NCBI RefSeq assembly: GCF_030297135.1
Contig: NZ_AP028065.1
Span: 2,232,001-2,296,000 of the forward strand
DNA: 64,000 bases
Origin: Pseudoalteromonas apostichopi
Lineage (GTDB): Bacteria; Pseudomonadota; Gammaproteobacteria; Enterobacterales; Alteromonadaceae
Direction of reading: 5' to 3'
The notes under the pieces are model-generated. The model ran no database searches. It had not been told where the DNA came from and worked only from the letters and a program-made list of their open reading frames with translations. A program made the position numbers and the translations under genes. Shown piece after piece: positions 9,239 through 19,900 of this stretch (position 1 is its first letter; every line of letters begins with the position of its first letter).

Positions 9239-10134
9239 TCTATTAGCCTTCGATATTTAAGGCCATCTAAACCTTGCAGCCCACCAGTATGGACAGCAAT
9301 AATGCGCGTTCCTTCACTAAAATAACCTTGTTCAATTAGTTGCCAAACGGCATAAAGCATTTTACCGCTATAAATAGGTTCAAGTGGGATTGCGTGTTGC
9401 TTAGTAAACGTTTGACAAAACTGCCACAAAGTATCGCTAAACTTTCCGTAGCCACCATCATGGAAATCGCAAAGTAGCTGCCAGTTTTGCTGTAGCATTG
9501 CTTTATTGCTGAGCTGCTTTATTTCCTCAATTAAATAGTGAGCTTGCTTTAACACTGCCACACCTAATAACTGAGTATGCTCTGGCATACCTTCAATTAA
9601 GCCCGCTAATGTGCCACCACTACCTGTTGGACAAACAAGCACATCACAACTTGGTAAGCTCTGTGCTAATTCTTTGCAGCCTAAAAGCGCTGCTGCGTTG
9701 GTGCCACCCTCGGGTAATATATACGCATTAGGAAACTGCTTTTGTAATTTTGCCAAATAAGTTTGATCGTGCCTTGAACGGTAAGTAATACGATTAACAG
9801 GGTGCAAGCTCATTCCACATTGTTTAGCGTAATTTAGTGTTGGGTTTGCTTCATCTAATTCGGGGCCGCGGATAATACCATGGGTTTTAAAACCAAATAG
9901 TTTGCCTGCAGTGGCCGTAGCATGGATATGATTTGAAAACGCACCACCAAAAGTGAGTAGCTCAGATTTCCTCTGTTGTTTCATAGCATCTAAGTTAAAT
10001 TTTAACTTACGCCATTTATTGCCACTAATTTGTGGGTGAATAAGATCATCACGCTTGATACTAAGGTGAATTTTACGTGCAGTTAGTAATGGGTGATTAA
10101 CAGTTTGTATTGGTGATTCAAAGAAAGTGTACAC
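9235..10134 (-). CDS. PLP-dependent ACC deaminase / D-cysteine desulfhydrase family protein
   Basis: 299 residues of the tryptophan-synthase-beta-like PLP fold. Visible family features are RDDL near the N-terminus, the PLP-lysine segment SGNKWRKLKFN (Lys about 40), GAFSNHIHATA for substrate carboxylate binding, the phosphate loop PTGSGGTLAG and the late motifs EPIYSGKM and HTGGLQG. Homologues act as D-cysteine desulfhydrases, ACC deaminases or broader D-amino-acid lyases; the specificity cannot be told from sequence. It stands alone, convergent with csrD, in the interval occupied by MSHA pilus genes in Vibrio. Confidence 0.85.
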   Translation of the reverse strand: MYTFFESPIQTVNHPLLTARKIHLSIKRDDLIHPQISGNKWRKLKFNLDAMKQQRKSELLTFGGAFSNHIHATATAGKLFGFKTHGIIRGPELDEANPTLNYAKQCGMSLHPVNRITYRSRHDQTYLAKLQKQFPNAYILPEGGTNAAALLGCKELAQSLPSCDVLVCPTGSGGTLAGLIEGMPEHTQLLGVAVLKQAHYLIEEIKQLSNKAMLQQNWQLLCDFHDGGYGKFSDTLWQFCQTFTKQHAIPLEPIYSGKMLYAVWQLIEQGYFSEGTRIIAVHTGGLQGLDGLKYRRLID

Positions 10135-10370
10135 GGTATCATTCAGTAAAAAAACACATCCAATTGTAGCAAAGTTGTCTTACAGATAGAAATTAGTCAA
10201 TTAAACCAAAATGATTTTGTTATTTACTGGCATCAACTAAGGTAATAGATGTAAACTCAGATAATAATTGAACAAAGCTTGTGTTTTGCTTTGCAAGTAC
10301 ATAGCATAAGAGTTTAATTATAAAAAAATAATAATGACCAAATAATTGCCGCTTTTTGGGAATGGAATAT

Positions 10371-12398
10371 ATGCGAATTGCTCCTTTATCTCTGTTAATT
10401 TCAGTTAGTTTGCTAGCAACTAGTGCATTTGCACAAGATACTGCTACGGTAACTGGCATTGAATCAGAGATCAGTAAAAAACAAGCCGAATACGATAACT
10501 CGACCCTAATCCTCGAAAAACACCTAAAAGAAGAAAGTCAGTTACAAAAACAACTCGAATTATTGCGCGCCCGCTCAACTGAGCTAGACAAAGAAAAGAA
10601 TCAAGCGCTAGATGCAATGAACGAGATGTACCGCCGACTAATTGATGACCCAACCCTTGATATCAGCAATGCGCAGTCGCGCTATCAAAAAGCGGTTGTT
10701 GATCACAAACAAAACAAAGATGATATTTCGATGCAATTGGCGGCAATTGCTTCACATAGAAAAGACATTGAGCAAATTCGTGTATCAAAACATACACAGT
10801 TAAACACCTTAGAAAGTTTAAAAGAGCAGTTAGCAACGGCACGTGTTGAGCGTTTACGTAACGAATTCACTCGTGAAGGCACATTAGAGGTTAATCATAC
10901 AATTAACTGTAAGCGCACTGAAACACTTGCTGCATGTGAACAGCGCGGCCAGCAAATGGGCTTACAAAAAGCCACTAAACGTTTTGTAGACCAAATTTTT
11001 GCTAACTTAACTGAAGAGCGTTTAGTTGAACCAAAACGCAACCTTGCTGGTGCACAAGTTAAGATTTTAAGTAGCCATGTAGTGAATAGCGCTTTTAGTG
11101 GGCAAGGTAACTACAACGTTAACTTAAGCGTGACGATGCGCGGTGATGTAAATAGTAGCCGTTTATGTAGCTTACTTAATTTAGACAACCGTTTTTGTGC
11201 AGACTATGGCACACCTTTAGCTGGAAACTTTCAGCCAAGCTACGGGACCACATATTCAGATAGTCAGTTAACATTCAGTGATCCTCAGGATAATGGGCAG
11301 GTGGTATCGGTTTCACGTATGAGTGAACAACCTGTAAGCGATTACTCTGTAAAAAAGCCAATAAAGGTTGAACCATTACCTGATCTAAAAAAATCTAAAA
11401 TGGTTGAATTAACACTGCGTTCAAATGTTTATGATGACGAAGTGTTTATTGATGGTGTGAGCTATGGCGCAACTAGGTTAACGACATCATTACCAAAAGG
11501 TTTCCATGAAATTGAAATTCGCAAACGAGGCTACAAAAGCTATAAAGCGCGAATTGATCTGCGTAAAGCGCAAACAATTAATGCAAATCTAGTGAAAGTA
11601 CCAGAACCAGTTGTTGCTGAGGTTACTACGGCACCAACTCAACCAGTAATAGCACCCGTGGCAAGTATTGTTAATAAAACCAGCTCTGCCAGCATTGTGG
11701 TTATACCCGCTGGTAAATTTAAGATGGGTGATATTAACGGCAACGGTTTAGCGAATGAACGTCCAGTGGTAGAAAAAACCATTGCTAATTCATTTGCAAT
11801 GCAAAGCAAAGAAGTAAGCGTTGGCGAGTATGAGCAATTCGTTGCGAATACGGGCTACAAAACAGAAGCAGAAAAAGATCGCGGCTGTGCGTATTACTTA
11901 AATGGTGAACCAGTGTGGGAAGCAACCCTAAACTGGCGTAACCCAGGCTTTGATCAAGAAAGTGATTTTCCGGCGGTTTGTTTAACTTACAATGATGCCA
12001 AAGCGTATGCAGATTGGTTATCGGGTCAAACAGGCCAGTTATTTCGTTTACCCAATGAGGTTGAGTGGGAGTACGCTGCACGCGCAGGTAAAGAAACTGA
12101 ATACCCTTGGGGTAACGAAATTGGAAAGAATCTAGCGAACTGTGGCTGGTGTGGTAGCGAATGGTCAAATAAGAGCGCTGCACCAACAGGATCGTTTTCT
12201 CCTAACGCATTTGGCCTATACGATACAGTAGGTAATGTGTGGGAATGGACAAACAAAAAGTCAGGACAGTCTGATGTGGCTGTTCGAGGCGGTGCATGGA
12301 ATTTTGCCCCTAGCCTAGCACGCGTATCAACGCGCTTAATCTTAGCGCCAGATTTCCGTGCAAACTATATCGGTTTCCGTTTAGTACGCGAACGATAG
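10371..12398 (+). CDS. exported coiled-coil / PEGA / SUMF1-domain protein
   Basis: 675 residues. The start is the ATG at 10371, which gives a clean signal peptide (MRIAPLSLLISVSLLATSAFA then QD). Residues about 25-170 are a long Gln/Glu/Lys-rich coiled coil. A middle region holds four cysteines (INCKRTETLAACEQ and LCSLLNLDNRFC). A PEGA-type beta domain spans about 342-405 (VFIDGVSYGATRLTTSLPKG), and a formylglycine-generating-enzyme-like SUMF1 domain about 441-675 (VVIPAGKFKMG, FRLPNEVEWEYAARAG, GNVWEWT, VRGGAW, NYIGFRLVR). The C-terminal cysteine pair needed by classical FGE is absent after RGGAW, so it is probably a structural or ligand-binding version. A terminator follows. Confidence 0.85.
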   Translation: MRIAPLSLLISVSLLATSAFAQDTATVTGIESEISKKQAEYDNSTLILEKHLKEESQLQKQLELLRARSTELDKEKNQALDAMNEMYRRLIDDPTLDISNAQSRYQKAVVDHKQNKDDISMQLAAIASHRKDIEQIRVSKHTQLNTLESLKEQLATARVERLRNEFTREGTLEVNHTINCKRTETLAACEQRGQQMGLQKATKRFVDQIFANLTEERLVEPKRNLAGAQVKILSSHVVNSAFSGQGNYNVNLSVTMRGDVNSSRLCSLLNLDNRFCADYGTPLAGNFQPSYGTTYSDSQLTFSDPQDNGQVVSVSRMSEQPVSDYSVKKPIKVEPLPDLKKSKMVELTLRSNVYDDEVFIDGVSYGATRLTTSLPKGFHEIEIRKRGYKSYKARIDLRKAQTINANLVKVPEPVVAEVTTAPTQPVIAPVASIVNKTSSASIVVIPAGKFKMGDINGNGLANERPVVEKTIANSFAMQSKEVSVGEYEQFVANTGYKTEAEKDRGCAYYLNGEPVWEATLNWRNPGFDQESDFPAVCLTYNDAKAYADWLSGQTGQLFRLPNEVEWEYAARAGKETEYPWGNEIGKNLANCGWCGSEWSNKSAAPTGSFSPNAFGLYDTVGNVWEWTNKKSGQSDVAVRGGAWNFAPSLARVSTRLILAPDFRANYIGFRLVRER

Positions 12399-12405
12399 GA
12401 ATTTG

Positions 12406-12434
12406 AAAAGGAAGCAATGGATGCTTCCTTTTTT
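12406..12434 (+). terminator. intrinsic terminator between SUMF1-like gene and mreB
   Basis: Perfect stem AAAAGGAAGC (12406-12415) / GCTTCCTTTT (12423-12432) followed by Ts. It insulates the mre operon from the upstream gene. Confidence 0.9.
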
Positions 12435-12531
12435 AGCAATTTAAATAAAGCAGTTGCGCTTTCTCATGATTAGCATGATAGAGTGAGAGCAGCTAGTATA
12501 AGAATGAATTTTTCAAAGGTCATCCAGCCTC

Positions 12532-13575
12532 ATGTTTAAAAAACTCCGTGGTATTTTTTCAAACGATCTATCGATCGACTTGGGTACAGCCAATACCCTA
12601 ATTTATGTAAAAGAAGAAGGTATCGTATTAAACGAGCCTTCAGTTGTTGCTATTCGTCAAGAGCGTGCTGGTGGCCCTAAGAGCGTGGCATCTGTAGGTA
12701 CTGAAGCTAAGCAAATGTTAGGTCGTACTCCAGGTAACATTAAAGCGATTCGTCCAATGAAAGACGGCGTTATTGCTGACTTCTATGTGACAGAAAAAAT
12801 GCTTCAACACTTTATTAAACAAGTGCATAACAACAACTTTATGCGTCCAAGCCCGCGTGTACTTATTTGTGTGCCTTGTGGTGCAACTCAAGTTGAAAAA
12901 CGTGCTATTCGTGAATCAGCAATGGGTGCTGGTGCACGTGAAGTTTATTTAATTGAAGAGCCAATGGCTGCGGCGATTGGTGCAGGTTTGCCTGTATCTG
13001 AAGCAACGGGTTCGATGGTTGTTGATATCGGTGGTGGTACAACTGAGGTTGCCATTATTTCACTAAATGGTGTGGTTTACTCTTCATCTGTACGCATCGG
13101 TGGTGACAAGTTTGATGAAGCGATTATCAACTATGTACGCCGTAACTTTGGTAGTTTAATTGGTGAAGCAACGGCTGAAAACATTAAACACCAAATTGGT
13201 TCGGCCTTCAAAACTGACGAGCCAATTGAAATTGAAGTACGTGGTCGTAACCTCGCTGAAGGTGTACCGCGCTCTTTCACACTGAACTCACACGAAATCT
13301 TAGAAGCATTACAAGAGCCATTAATGGGTATTGTAAGTGCAGTGATGGTTGCGCTTGAGCAATCTCCGCCAGAGCTTGCGTCTGATATCTCTGCACATGG
13401 TATGGTATTAACAGGTGGTGGTGCATTATTAAAAGACTTAGATCGTTTATTAATGGAAGAAACCGGTATTCCAGTTGTGGTTGCTGATGACCCATTAACC
13501 TGTGTTGCTCGTGGCGGCGGTAAGGCACTAGAAATGATTGATATGCACGGTGGTGACGTATTTAGTTACGACTAA
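12532..13575 (+). CDS. mreB: rod-shape-determining actin homologue MreB
   Basis: 347 residues. Bacterial actin that organises the elongasome beneath the inner membrane. The N-terminus has the amphipathic membrane-binding start MFKKLRGIFS. Nucleotide motifs include LSIDLGTANTLIY (phosphate 1), VVDIGGGTTEVAIIS (phosphate 2) and MVLTGGGALLKDLD (adenosine). First gene of an eight-gene operon through tldD; its TAA overlaps the mreC ATG (TAATG). The gene is very close to gammaproteobacterial MreB along the whole length. Confidence 0.98.
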   Translation: MFKKLRGIFSNDLSIDLGTANTLIYVKEEGIVLNEPSVVAIRQERAGGPKSVASVGTEAKQMLGRTPGNIKAIRPMKDGVIADFYVTEKMLQHFIKQVHNNNFMRPSPRVLICVPCGATQVEKRAIRESAMGAGAREVYLIEEPMAAAIGAGLPVSEATGSMVVDIGGGTTEVAIISLNGVVYSSSVRIGGDKFDEAIINYVRRNFGSLIGEATAENIKHQIGSAFKTDEPIEIEVRGRNLAEGVPRSFTLNSHEILEALQEPLMGIVSAVMVALEQSPPELASDISAHGMVLTGGGALLKDLDRLLMEETGIPVVVADDPLTCVARGGGKALEMIDMHGGDVFSYD

Positions 13576-14417
13576 TGAAGTTACTGTTTGGTCGTACCAT
13601 CTCTTTGCAACTGCGACTTTTTGTCGCAGTGCTTTTGAGTGTCGTGTTGATCGTGGGCGATCGCTACACTCAAGGTGGTACAACAATCCGCACTAGTTTA
13701 AATACCCTGGTTAGCCCACTTATTTATCTTGCCAATTTACCCTATGAGTTATTTAGTATTGGCGCGAAGAATCTGCACACCCGCGAACAGCTATTAACTG
13801 AAAACGAAGCGTTAAAAAAGAAGCAGTTACTACAAAGCGAACAACTACAACAATTGCAATTTTTATCTCGTGAAAACGATAAGTTACGAGCGTTACTGGG
13901 TTCATCAGCTAAGCAATCAAATCGTAAAATCATTGCACAAGTACTCTCTGTTCACTCTAATCCGTATAGCCATCAGGTGGTTATTAACCGTGGCACAACT
14001 GATGGTCTAAGTGAAGGTCAAGCCGTCATTGACGAAATGGGGGTTGTGGGGCAAATCACTCAAGTGGGCTCGACTACTTCTCGAGTACTACTGATGACAG
14101 ATACAACCCATGCCACACCAGTGCGTATTCTACGTAACGATGTGCGAACCGTAGTTGAAGGGATTGGCAAAATTAACGTAGTAAAGCTTTCGCACGTTCC
14201 GCATAGCCTTGATGTTCGCATTGGCGATATTCTGGTTACCTCAGGTCTGGGGGGCACGTTCCCAGAGGGGTATCCGGTTGCAGTGGTGACCGAAATTAAC
14301 CGCGATGAAGGGCGTCCGTTTGCACAAGTTTATGCTGAACCCATTGCACAACTCGATCGTATTCGCTTATTGGTTGTGCTGTGGCGTAATCAGCAGGAGA
14401 GCATGAGCAATGAATAG
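13575..14417 (+). CDS. mreC: rod-shape-determining protein MreC
   Basis: 280 residues. Bitopic periplasmic elongasome scaffold that links MreB and PBP2/RodA. One N-terminal membrane helix (LQLRLFVAVLLSVVLIVG), a coiled coil about residues 65-105 (ENEALKKKQLLQSEQLQQLQ) and two periplasmic beta domains (VINRGTTDGLSEGQAVIDEM, VTSGLGGTFPEGYPVAVVTE, typical MreC motifs). Starts inside the mreB stop codon and overlaps mreD by 8 bases. Confidence 0.97.
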   Translation: MKLLFGRTISLQLRLFVAVLLSVVLIVGDRYTQGGTTIRTSLNTLVSPLIYLANLPYELFSIGAKNLHTREQLLTENEALKKKQLLQSEQLQQLQFLSRENDKLRALLGSSAKQSNRKIIAQVLSVHSNPYSHQVVINRGTTDGLSEGQAVIDEMGVVGQITQVGSTTSRVLLMTDTTHATPVRILRNDVRTVVEGIGKINVVKLSHVPHSLDVRIGDILVTSGLGGTFPEGYPVAVVTEINRDEGRPFAQVYAEPIAQLDRIRLLVVLWRNQQESMSNE

Positions 14418-14889
14418 TCGTCACTCTTTGCTGATTGCTATCAGTATTTTCTTTGCATTGGTTATGGCGTTAATGCCGTTACCGATTTCGTTTGAGCCCT
14501 ATCGTCCAGATTGGGTGTTAATGGTATTAATGTATTGGTCATTAGCGGTGCCACACCGTTTAAATATTGGCACAGCTTGGGTGGTTGGTTTATTGATGGA
14601 CCTTGCATCAGGATCGCCATTAGGTGTGAACTCACTGACTTATTCGGTGTGTATATTTATCACTGCTAGTAACTTCCAAAAAATTAGAAACTTTTCTTTA
14701 TGGCAGCAAAGTATATTAATTGCTTTGTTTTTAACGCTTTATCACCTCATGCAGTTTTGGCTTAACCACTTTTTAATGGGCGTTTACTTTAGCCCCCATT
14801 ATATGTGGCCAGTGCTAACCGGCATGCTTTGTTGGTGGTGGATTTTCTTAATTTTGCGTAAATATCGCCGTCATTTCAGGATTAGATAA
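14410..14889 (+). CDS. mreD: rod-shape-determining protein MreD
   Basis: 159 residues, highly hydrophobic with about five membrane helices, typical of MreD (RPDWVLMVLMYWSLAVPHR and GLLMDLASGSPLGVNSLTY are family hallmarks). Integral partner of MreC in lateral wall synthesis. Its ATG lies before the mreC stop and its own TAA overlaps the next ATG, indicating translational coupling. Confidence 0.96.
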   Translation: MNSRHSLLIAISIFFALVMALMPLPISFEPYRPDWVLMVLMYWSLAVPHRLNIGTAWVVGLLMDLASGSPLGVNSLTYSVCIFITASNFQKIRNFSLWQQSILIALFLTLYHLMQFWLNHFLMGVYFSPHYMWPVLTGMLCWWWIFLILRKYRRHFRIR

Positions 14890-15458
14890 TGCAAACCGCA
14901 ATTTATTTGGCGTCTGCATCACCGCGCCGAAAAGAGTTGCTCAGCCAACTTGGCGTTGAGTTTTCTCAATTTAGCGTTGATGCAGATGAAAGCCAGTTCC
15001 CAAACGAAGCCCCTCGTGACTATGTAGAGCGTCTTGCCAGACTCAAGGCACAATCAGGCGTAGCTATGGGTTACATTGACCGTCCAGTACTTGGCAGCGA
15101 TACCGTAGTTGTAATTGATGATACCGCACTCGGTAAACCGCTAGACCAAGCAGATTTTACTACCACGATGAAGCGTTTATCTGGCCGTACCCATCAAGTG
15201 ATGACGGCTGTGGCAATTGCTTATAGTGAGCAAGTAAAAAGCTGTCTTGTTGTGACTGATGTCACATTTAAAGTGCTCAGCGATGCTGAAATTGATGCCT
15301 ATTGGCATAGTGGTGAGCCACAAGATAAAGCTGGTGGTTATGGCATACAAGGCTTAGGTGGGCGCTTTGTTAGCCATCTTTCGGGTAGCTATTTTGCAGT
15401 TGTCGGCTTACCTTTATATGAGACAGAGCAGTTATTAAACGAATTTTTAAGAGGGTAA
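14889..15458 (+). CDS. maf: Maf/YhdE nucleotide pyrophosphatase
   Basis: 189 residues. Maf-family nucleoside triphosphate pyrophosphatase; the E. coli YhdE branch hydrolyses dTTP and UTP (house-cleaning enzyme). Visible motifs: SASPRRKELLSQLGV at the N-terminus, ADESQFPNE, VLGSDTVVVIDD, LGKPLD and KAGGYGIQGLGGRFV, which carry the basic and acidic active-site residues of the family. Located between mreD and rng as in E. coli. Start overlaps the mreD stop (TAATG). Confidence 0.95.
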   Translation: MQTAIYLASASPRRKELLSQLGVEFSQFSVDADESQFPNEAPRDYVERLARLKAQSGVAMGYIDRPVLGSDTVVVIDDTALGKPLDQADFTTTMKRLSGRTHQVMTAVAIAYSEQVKSCLVVTDVTFKVLSDAEIDAYWHSGEPQDKAGGYGIQGLGGRFVSHLSGSYFAVVGLPLYETEQLLNEFLRG

Positions 15459-15459
15459 C

Positions 15460-16932
15460 ATGAGCACTGAATTACTGATCAACGTTACACCGAGCGAAAG
15501 TCGCGTTGCGCTTATCGAAAATGGCGTACTGCAAGAGATTCAACTAGAGCGAATTGGCAACCTAGGTATTGTCGGTAACATTTACCTAGGTAAAATCAGC
15601 CGTGTTTTACCAGGCATGCAAGCTGCGTTTGTGGATATTGGCTTAGAGAAAGCTGCCTTTTTACATGCATCGGACATTGTAAACAGTGCCTCGATTGTGG
15701 AAGGCGTTGATGAGCAGCCAATAAAGAAAGTACAAGATATTCGTGAGCTTGTGCGCCAAGGTCAATATATCATGGTGCAAGTGGTTAAAGACCCTCTTGG
15801 AACCAAAGGTGCACGCTTAACAACTGATATCACCATTCCTTCACGTTACTTAGTGTTCATGCCAGATGCGACTCATGTTGGTGTGAGCCAGCGCATTGAA
15901 ACTGAAGAAGAACGTTTACGCTTAAAGAAAATTGTTGCTGAATATGGCGATGATGATGGCAGCTTTATTGTTCGTACCGCAGCAGAAGGTGCGTCGGAAG
16001 CTGAGCTACGTCATGATGCTGAGTTCTTAAAAAAACTGTGGCAAAAAATTGTTACTAAGCGTAAAAAAATCAGTAAAGAAAGCATCTTGCATGAAGACTT
16101 AACACTCGCTTTTCGCACTTTACGTGACTACGTAGGTGAAGACATGGAGCGTATTCGTGTTGACTCAAAGCTCACTTATCAGGAGCTTAAAGAGTTTACA
16201 GAAGAGTTTGTGCCTATCTTATCGGGAGCACTTGAATATTATCCTGGTGAGCGGCCTATTTTCGATTTATTCGATGTTGAAACCGAGATTCAAAAAGCAC
16301 TCCACCGTAAAGTTGAGCTTAAATCGGGCGGTTATTTAATTATTGACCAAACCGAAGCGATGACAACCGTTGATGTAAATACTGGTGCGTTTGTTGGTCA
16401 TCGTAATTTAGAAGAAACCATTTTTAATACTAATATCGAAGCGACCTCTGCGATTGCACGTCAACTGCGGTTACGCAACTTAGGTGGCATCATTATCATC
16501 GACTTTATCGATATGGTCAGTGATGAGCACAAGCGCCGAGTATTGCACTCGCTTGAGTCAGCTCTTGCAAAAGATCGTGCAAAAGCCAACATAAATGGTC
16601 TATCTGCACTAGGCTTAGTAGAGATGACCCGCAAGCGTACCCGCGAAAGCTTAGAGCATATCCTTTGTGATGTGTGTCCTGCGTGTTCCGGTCGTGGTTC
16701 ACAAAAAACGGTAGAAACAGTTTGCTACGAAATTTTACGTGAAATCGTTAGGGTAAACCGTGCTTATGCGGCTGATAAGTTCATGGTTTATGCCGCTCCT
16801 TCGGTAAGTGAAGCGCTGATCAACGATGAGTATCACAATCTTGCAGAGCTGGAACTATTTATCGGTAAGCAAGTCAGTATTCAAACAGAGAGTTTATACA
16901 ACCAAGAACAGTTTGATGTGGTAATGATGTAA
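15460..16932 (+). CDS. rng: ribonuclease G
   Basis: 490 residues, the length of RNase G and without the RNase E C-terminal scaffold. Endoribonuclease that matures the 16S rRNA 5' end and decays some mRNAs. An N-terminal S1 domain (GNIYLGKISRVLPGMQAAF) is followed by the catalytic core with the metal-binding aspartates in TTVDVNTGAFVG and IIIIDFIDM. The zinc-link cysteines are in CDVCPACSGRG. RBS GAGGG lies 7 bases before the ATG. One base separates it from maf, and the stop overlaps the yhdP start. Confidence 0.97.
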   Translation: MSTELLINVTPSESRVALIENGVLQEIQLERIGNLGIVGNIYLGKISRVLPGMQAAFVDIGLEKAAFLHASDIVNSASIVEGVDEQPIKKVQDIRELVRQGQYIMVQVVKDPLGTKGARLTTDITIPSRYLVFMPDATHVGVSQRIETEEERLRLKKIVAEYGDDDGSFIVRTAAEGASEAELRHDAEFLKKLWQKIVTKRKKISKESILHEDLTLAFRTLRDYVGEDMERIRVDSKLTYQELKEFTEEFVPILSGALEYYPGERPIFDLFDVETEIQKALHRKVELKSGGYLIIDQTEAMTTVDVNTGAFVGHRNLEETIFNTNIEATSAIARQLRLRNLGGIIIIDFIDMVSDEHKRRVLHSLESALAKDRAKANINGLSALGLVEMTRKRTRESLEHILCDVCPACSGRGSQKTVETVCYEILREIVRVNRAYAADKFMVYAAPSVSEALINDEYHNLAELELFIGKQVSIQTESLYNQEQFDVVMM

Positions 16933-19900
16933 TGAAGGCAAAAACGGTCTGCTTTTATTGTTTACGTAAGTTATGGCAAGTATTTGCTATCACTCTCGTA
17001 CTGCTGGCCGTTATTGTCTCTGTTGTGAAGTATTCACTCCCTTATGCGAATGACTATAAAGATGATATTGAAGCGTTTTTGTATGAACGTTTTGATGTTA
17101 ATTTAGCGATTGGTTCTATCTCGGCTAGCTGGCAGGGCAAAGGTCCTGCCTTAGTCATTGAAGACATTTCGTTTGAAGATAACCAAACCTCACCCATCGC
17201 ACTAACCATTGATAAAGCCAGCCTTGAAGTAAACTTATGGGAGTCGGTGAAAAGCCGTCAGCTTAAATCGAGCTACTTTGTGATCAATGGCTTTCATGCT
17301 GATGTTGATTTACCCACTATGCTTGATTTGGGTAATAACCAGCAAGCAGGCAACTTTGAGCAAAAAGAACTGATTGAAGGCTTATTCCTTGGTGAAACAG
17401 GCCACTTTGCAGTGCAAGACAGTAGCCTTAACCTTACCCTCAGTGATGGCAAAGAGCGTAAGCTGATCCTTGAAAACATTGTTTGGCAAAATACCCCAGA
17501 GCAGCATCAAGGCTCGGGAACATTAGCGTTACCGGGGATTTCTGTTGGTAGCTTTGACGCCCGTATGGCACTTAATGGCTCAACCCTCGAAAGCATGGCT
17601 GGTGATATTTATGTCCAAGCAGCGAACGTCGATGTGTCTAAGTGGTTGGCGCAATATATTAATACTGACAAACAGCAGCTTAATTCAGACATCAACTTAA
17701 AGACGTGGTTTAGCCTTGAGAAAGGCCTGATCAGCGATGTAAAAGTGCAGTGGTTACCTAGCTTTATCAACTGGCAGCAAAACCAAGAAGCACATCAAAT
17801 TAGCTTAAGTGAAGGTGGCTTTCATTTATTTCCAAAGCAAAATGGCTGGCGCTTAAAAAGCACCGGACTCACGTTTGAAAGTGACTTAAAAGAATGGCCG
17901 ACCTTACAATTTGAAGCTCAACTTGGCGATAAAAGCCAAATCTGGCTTAAACAATTTGATTTTGCATTACTCGCCAAGTTATCGCAGTTAAGTAACTTTG
18001 AGGTGCTAGCACCATTTTTAGCACGCCAACCCAATGGTCAATTAAGTGATGCCTATTTAGAATTAGGTCAGCAAGATAAGTGGCAGTTCTGGTTTCAAGG
18101 TGAGCAAATTAATTGGCTATCGCTGCAAGGGATTCCTGGTGGGCAAGCTATTCGTGTTGATGGCTTAATTAATCAATCAGCTGGTCGAATTCAGTTATAT
18201 GGCGAGAATAATCAACTGCTCACGAACGGCAGCTTTAGCCAAGATATTGCTTATAACCAATTAAATGTCGAGCTAGACCTTCATCGTTACGACGATGGCT
18301 GGCGTATTAGTAGCGATAATATCTGGCTTGATAACGACGAAGTTACCCTTGCAGCTGAGATGATGCTTAGTCTTACTGATGAGCCGCGTTTAGATTTATA
18401 TGCTGAAGCCTATGCCCCTGATGCCAACGTAGCTGGGCATTATTTCCCATTACCTGTGATGAGCGAAAAGTTGGTTAATTACCTCAATGGGGCAATTAAG
18501 GGCGGTGAAGTAAACAAAGCTCAAGTGTTGTTTTCTGGGCCATTTAAAGGTTTTCCATTCAAACAGCAGCAAGGTCAATTTGAAGTTTTAGCGAATGTTG
18601 AGAGTGCCAAATATAAATTCTCACCGAGCTGGCCTACAGTTGAAAATGCTAACGTCATTTTACATTTTGAAAATGAGCGCATGGATATCTATAGCAAGTC
18701 AGGCAAGCTAGTTAATTTATCTCTCGGAGAGAGTGTGCACGTCAGTATTGCAGATTTAATGAATGCAGAGATACTAAAAGTTGCTATAAACAAGCGCGCC
18801 CATGGCAATAAGCTTAATCCTTTCTTTACTGAGACTCCGCTTGCAAAGCCTTTAGCAAGTGTCTTTGAAGTCGTGCAACCTCAAGGTGAAGCAACCGCCG
18901 AGATTGAGCTGTTAGTTAATTTACGTTCTGGTCATGTTGATGCGATTGGTGAAGTTGAACTTGCAAATATTCCGGTTTACCTTGCACAACCGGGGATCAC
19001 ACTTAATAACATGACTGGTATCGTTAAGTTTAATAACGATAAAATCGACCTAAAAAATGCTAAAGCAAACTGGATGGGGATGCCACTCACTGCGAGTTAT
19101 AACAGCGAAAGCGTGGCTGATAACTACCTCGCAGAAATTGATATACAACTGGCGCTTGAAGCTGAGCCTTTAATTGAACAAGCCCATGGTTTGCTTGCAG
19201 GTTACTTAAGCGGTCAAAGCGATGTTGATATTAATGTTTCACTTAATTTTTTACCGAATGATTTCAATTATCGTGCAGATGTGAGTGGCGACTTAATCGG
19301 TGTGACTAGCCAGTTGCCGGCACCTTATAACAAGAGTTCAGAGCAAAGTTGGCCATTAACCGCGGTGGTACAAGGCGACCGCATCTCAAATCTGATTACT
19401 GCTAATATCGATGAGCAGCTTTTCTTTAATGCGATTTTAGATAATGGTAAACAGAAATTTAGTAATGCCCATTTAATTTTAGGCGCACAAGATTTAGGTC
19501 TTAATCGTGAAGGTTTTGCTGTATCTATCGATTTGCCAGAAACTAAAATAGTGCCTTGGTTTGGCTTAATTGATCAAATTATTGCGCTCACAAAAGTGAA
19601 GTCTGACGCGCCAAGTGTGATGCCTGCATTCAATAACGTAACGGGTAAATTTAATAAGCTGGCATTACATAATATCGACTTTAATGATTTTGAATTTCGC
19701 TTAGCACCAAAACAATCAGACTTAGAGTTAAGGTTAAATGCTAAAGAATTACGTGCCGACGCACTTATTCCAACCGGTGAAACGCGCAGACCAATTCAAA
19801 TTTTTACTGACTATCTGCGTATTAACTTCAACGAAGTAGCAGAGCAAGCAGATCAAGTTTCTGAACCTGAAGATTTAAGATGGTTAACTCGTGTTCCAGC

